From Tetrastigma voinierianum (Eukaryota > Streptophyta > Magnoliopsida > Vitales > Vitaceae): a stretch of DNA of 64,000 nt. The notes under the pieces are model-generated. The model did not search any database. It was given only the letters and a program-made list of their open reading frames with translations, and was not told the origin of the DNA. The DNA lies in contig JAEQBH010001372.1 in assembly GCA_016808115.1 (NCBI GenBank), forward strand, positions 1-64,000, in the 5' to 3' direction. Made by a program: the position numbers and the translations under genes. This document shows, one piece after another, positions 59,921 through 64,000 of this stretch. Numbering within the stretch: position 1 is the first letter of the stretch; each line of letters opens with the position of its first letter.

Positions 59921-60260
59921 TCAAAGAGTGATAAATCTTTGAGTTTACTTCTCATTTTAATCTTTGGGAAATTGATAGTTCAAATGATTAAGAAAATAGG
60001 TCAAAATGACCTCCATGTTTTTAGACATAAGATTCTCTCTGGTTTCATTTGAAAGCAAGAAAATGTTAAGGAAAGGAAAATAAGAATGAGGAAAATAATT
60101 TCCCGCTTGGATAACATGGAAAATTCAAAGGGAACAAATGGAGAGTGGTGCCTGATAGTATTTTATAGGATTTTTCTTTACATTTTTCTCATTTAGGTCA
60201 TCTAAACTGAAATGTCTATGCGACCTCACTAATCCACGTGCCAACAGCGACGCTATTAAT
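59921..60260. other. Noncoding flank right of E5
   Basis: AT-rich; no gene, repeat or mobile-element end recognised. Confidence 0.4.
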
Positions 60261-61190
60261 ATGAAAAAGAAGTTGATTTTCGATCTTTGAAAATCCTTCA
60301 CCCGTGAAGGAACCGGTTTTGTTTGGAGTTGCCACTTACTTTTTATTTATTTATTTTTTTTAAGTGGGGAAAATGAAGTAAGAACAAGAACCCCTCATTG
60401 ACTCCAGTTAGGAAAAAGCGGTCCACGAAAACTAGATTTTTGGGTTCAGGGATCAGGTTACCTATTAGGAAGGCACCCCATGCAAGGTAAAGACTTCAGT
60501 TCAAACTCCTCGGTTCTACTAATGAATCGGGTACACGGGATCATATGGGTCAAAGATCAATCGATCAATCAGGCTAAACAGATGACCCGAATCACACCAA
60601 CTCACCTAATATCAGAAGATGTATAAACACTTCGACCAAATGAACAATGGTGTGCACCTGTGGTCCTAGCGAAGTTACCGCATAAGAGGTCACCAACAAG
60701 CCTAAATGCACCATAAACATCAAAGTCCAAACACCATGCACACATATAAATGAAAATACCAAAGCCCAAGCACGCACTGCGGGTCCCTAGCCATGAGTCA
60801 GCCGTGAAGGTTCACGACACGGCATACAATAATCTCTCAAAATTAAATATCAAAAGCAAAGGAAGCCAGGAAAAACCATACATCGCATCTCAGCCACTCA
60901 TTGATGCTACAACACTTGTGCAACTATACAAACATGTCTATTCATCTCAAAGAATCGGGCTCGACAAAACACTAGACTACTTGTGCTTAACTAACCACCC
61001 TTTGACCCCCATTGACCCTGACTCTTATGAATCCAAAATGGGACCACATCAACCTGAACTAAACCCCATTTTAGACCCTAAACATAGTTGTACACTGATT
61101 TGGAGTGAATGGGCTTGACTCACAAAGGTCCTAGGCTCCAATTAAACTAAAATCATGCTATCCCTAAAAAAAAACACTTAATTAACTTGT
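60261..61190. repeat. Noncoding retroelement-like sequence
   Basis: GGAGTTGCCACTTA, a gap, then GGTTCAGGGATCAGGTTAC and TAGGAAGGCACCCCATGCAAGG resemble a noncoding motif set seen in plant gypsy elements (consensus GGAGTCGCCACTTA..GGTTCGGGxxTxGGTTACG..GAAGGTATTAGCACCCC). ORF 60,750-61,118 has no recognised domain. Confidence 0.4.
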
Positions 61191-61715
61191 CGATTTAGTT
61201 TCCCCAACTAGTCGAAAGCCGATTGAGAAAAATATCAATTTGTTAGAACTTTCCTCACAGAGTAAGGAATCCAAAAAAAGCAACGGTGTATGATTCCAAC
61301 CCAGATGAGTGAGAACTGACCCAAACAATGCAATGCATCCTAACTGTTGTTCTTGAAAACAAAACCTAATTAACCGGATGATCTGGTTCCCCAACTGGTC
61401 AATCTGGTTGAGAACAGTTCTCAAAATTTGTCAAAACATTCCTCATAGAGTAAGGAATAAAAAAAACAAATGATGCACAATTCTGACTCCGAATGAGTGA
61501 GAACTGACCCAAACAATGCCTAGTGCCCTAACTGCTGTTCTTGAAAATATAACATAATGAATTGGCTGATCCAGTTCCCTAACTAGTTGAGGCGGTTGAG
61601 AAAAGTTCTCAAAATTTGTAAAATCATTTCTTACAGAGTAAGAAATCCAAAAAAATAAATAGTGTATAATTTTGACTGAATGAGTGAGAATTGACCCAAA
61701 CAATGCCTAGTGCCT
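61191..61715. repeat. Tandem repeats of about 187 bp
   Basis: Three units, each with GTTCCCCAACTxGT, TTCTCAAAATTTGT, CAGAGTAAGGAATCC, GAATGAGTGAGAACTGACCC and CTGTTCTTGAAAA. Confidence 0.8.
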
Positions 61716-62305
61716 TAAAACGAGGTTGCAAACATCAAAAGCAAAGACAAGCGCAAAAGAAACGGGAGAAGCATACAACGCTATACTGTAGATCTCACTC
61801 TGGCCATTTCCCTTGTCTTCCTTCTTCTCGCTCTAATAACAGGTATCCACTCTCAAAACTTTAGGAAATCCCTCTTCAAAAATGACTACTCCACCAGATC
61901 TAGAGGATCTCTCCTTATTTTTCCTTTCTTTTCTTCTCTCCCTTTTTCTTCTTGGCTTCTTTTTTCTTCTCCCCTTCATCCTCATGTTTTTTGCTTGTAT
62001 TTCTCTTTCATAAACATCTAAGCTCACTCCATTTTGCACACCTTCAGTCCTGGGAACTCCCCCAATCAGTCTCGGACTTCCCTATCTCCATAAACACTCC
62101 TTTATTCACAAGGTTAGGAGCTTGCCACATTAACTCATTTTCTTAAGCACCAAGAATCCAAAATGGACTCAAGGTGGGTTGCAAGAAACCCACAAAATGA
62201 CCCATTATTGGACCCAAATCGTTCCTAGGACTGATCTGGAGCCTATGGGCCTGAACCAAGTAGGATTTGGGCTCCAAAACCACCAAAATCAGTGCTCCAT
62301 ACAAG
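61716..62305. other. Spacer between the tandem-repeat blocks
   Basis: Contains a purine/pyrimidine-asymmetric stretch (61,800-61,990, TTC-rich on plus). No gene recognised. Confidence 0.4.
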
Positions 62306-62700
62306 CTAACTCAAAGAATCGGTTGAATCGGATGCCAATCGGTAGATCTAGTTGAGAAATTTTTTGAAAATTTGACAAAATGTTCCTTGAAGAATAAGGA
62401 ATCCAACAAAAAAAAAAGACGGAATTGTGATTCGAGTTCATATGAGAGAGTTATGGCTAAAACAAGCTCGGGTGCTCTGAATTCGAACTTGCTCCAATAA
62501 ATTCTACCTAAACTTAAACTTTGAGGATCGGTTGAGCCGGTTGGGAAAAATTTTGAAATTTTGATAGAATATTCCTTGGAGAACAAGGAGTCCATAAAAA
62601 AAACGGTGCACGATTCCAAATTCGGATGAGGGAGATATGATCGAAACAAGCCCAAGTGCTCCTCATTCGACATACTCTAATAAACTCCGATTGAGTTAAA
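62306..62700. repeat. Two further units of about 200-210 bp related to the 187-bp repeat
   Basis: CGGTTGA, GAAATTTT, CTTGGAGAACAAGGAxTCCA and GATGAGGGAGATATG blocks recur, with partial similarity to the 61,191-61,715 units. Confidence 0.65.
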
Positions 62701-63245
62701 ACCTTGGGAGGCCCTACTTGATTCTTATGGCACTATGCTACTAACTACATACGCACTCAATGTACCACATACAAGCCCACCCGAGGCTCGGAGACCGACT
62801 AAGCCTAAAAGGACCCTAACGGTGCCATATGAGAACGATGGGTGAGTGTGACACCCAAAGGATAAATGCAAGTGTTGAGGGACAAAATTGAGGGTCTACA
62901 AACATGCCCCTCTTTGGTAGACTTAATGAACGAGTGAATCGTGTGAAGTGCAACATGCAAGAGGAATGAACTTCTAGTGAAGAATCCAGATGACCAACAA
63001 TTTTGTCCTTTCCCACTACCGGTTAGCTAATCTGAATCGGAAGTCGCCTAAGGATCGGCGACTCCAAAGAAACCCGAGCACTATGCCCTGCGGAAGATGA
63101 GTGATCCTAATCGATGTCGAAGATAGGGAAAGCCGACATGAGCGCTGAAAGATAGGAAACTGGCACGATGTCGGAGAAGAGGAAGGAATCCCGACACGGC
63201 GCTAAGAAGGAAGATAGGGAAACCGGCATCGGCTGCAGAACCTAA
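62701..63245. other. Noncoding retroelement-like region
   Basis: GACAAAATTGAGGGTCTACA, ATGCCCCTCTTTGG resembles a spacer motif of plant gypsy elements. No protein is recognised. The repeat period of the following block starts to appear near 63,100. Confidence 0.4.
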
Positions 63246-63890
63246 ACAAAACGGCGGGATAGAATCCGCACGATGTTGAGAACCCAAACAAAAAAGAAGG
63301 GATCGAATCAGTACGTGATGCCGAGAACCCAAACAAATGAAGGGTCAATCGGGGCGGATTCCGAGAACCCAAAACAAAACGGCGATTAATTCGCTATACT
63401 GAGAACTCCGAAACAAAAGTAAGAGATCGAATACGAGCTCGATGCCAGAGAACCCGAAACAAAAAGGAAGGGATCGAATCCGGGCGTGATGTCAGAGAAG
63501 CCAAAATAAAACAAAGGGATCGAATCCGGGTGCGATGCCGGAGAACCCAAAACAAAACGAAGGGATTGAATCCGGGCACAATGGCAGAGAACTCGAAACA
63601 AAAGGAAGGGATCGGATCCAGGTGCGATGCTGGAGAACCTAAAACAAAACAAAGGGATCGAATACAAGCGCGATGCTGGAGAACTCGAAACAAAATGAAG
63701 GGATCGAATCCTGGAGCAATGCTAGAGAACCGAAAACAAAAGAAGGGATTCGAATTTGGGCACGATGCTAGAGAACCCGAAACAAAAGAAGGGATTCTAA
63801 TATGGGCGCGATGCTGGAGAACCCGAAACAAAACGAAGGGATCGAATCCGAGCATGATGCCGAAGAACCCGAAACAAAAGAATGGATCGA
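63246..63890. repeat. 45-46 bp minisatellite
   Basis: About 13 units of GGGATCGAATCCGGGCGCGA, TGCCGGAGAACCCGAAACAA, AACGAA with substitutions. GGGATCGAATC recurs at about 63,299, 63,472, 63,518, 63,563, 63,608, 63,655, 63,700, 63,746, 63,792 and 63,838. A 45-base period keeps ORFs open on both strands. Confidence 0.9.
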
Positions 63891-64000
63891 ACGTATCCAA
63901 AGGCGCAAAGAAGGGACTATGCCCTAATCTAAGGAACTAATACCATGTCAGAAACCCACCACTGCACATAAAGTCAAAGTCACAAAGATTGAAATATTAC

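Noticed and set aside
63246..63890. Regularly spaced repeats as a possible CRISPR array
   Set aside because: The units are directly adjacent and vary along their whole length; there are no unique spacers, and the context is plant DNA.
63386..63940. Long ORFs on both strands at the right edge
   Set aside because: Produced by the 45-46 bp period, a multiple of three; listed as a finding, not as genes.

Overview
The window is plant nuclear DNA, almost certainly from a eudicot. It is AT-rich, carries spliced exons of two plant gene families, and is dominated by plant LTR-retrotransposon lineages (Tat, Athila and Tekay-like chromoviruses), plus a LINE fragment and many microsatellites. No tRNA, rRNA, CRISPR array or prokaryotic feature was recognised. 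Nearly every coding stretch carries 1-2 base indels, in host exons as well as in transposons. Reading frames are therefore reconstructed from motifs in several frames, and part of the damage may be assembly error rather than decay.

Left arm (1-8,928). The end of a LINE ORF2 lies at the left edge. Next is a minus-strand gene of the isocitrate lyase / PEP mutase superfamily (the plant 'carboxyvinyl-carboxyphosphonate phosphorylmutase' type). Five exons can be traced from the start codon at 6,949 to a stop at 1,256. Upstream of it are tandem repeats, a noncoding dispersed repeat and a long TA microsatellite.

Centre (8,929-49,733). This 40.8 kb block is one old Tat-type Ty3/gypsy element (here E0, minus strand, LTRs about 0.42 kb, 4-of-5 target-site duplication) filled by later insertions. 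They are: a plus-strand solo LTR (10,141-12,121); a plus-strand Athila-like solo LTR (12,718-13,402 joined to 20,460-21,429) that is itself split by a non-autonomous Athila-like element of the same LTR family in the opposite orientation (E3, 13,403-20,459); a 9.8 kb Tekay-like chromovirus (E1, 22,269-32,070); a solo LTR inside the E0 integrase (33,452-36,374); and an 11.3 kb Tekay-like chromovirus (E2, 38,365-49,706) inside the 5' LTR of E0, with a perfect 5-bp duplication. Between E0's pol and its 3' LTR there are plus-strand (antisense) coding-like segments, as known for Tat elements.

Right arm (49,734-64,000). A fragment of an epsin-like gene (plus strand) is fused at a 5-bp microhomology to a second, 5'-truncated copy of the PEP-mutase-like gene. 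This copy holds the promoter, exons 1-2 and part of intron 2, and it contains an LTR-pair insertion. Next come CACTA-like internal repeats and a short element with two LTRs, a gag gene and a tandem array but no pol (E5, 56,391-59,920). The last 4 kb are noncoding retroelement-like DNA with two families of roughly 190-210 bp repeats and a 45-46 bp minisatellite.

Functionally, the window tells little about gene cooperation. The one potentially active host gene is the PEP-mutase-like gene at the left. Everything else is transposon sequence or gene debris.
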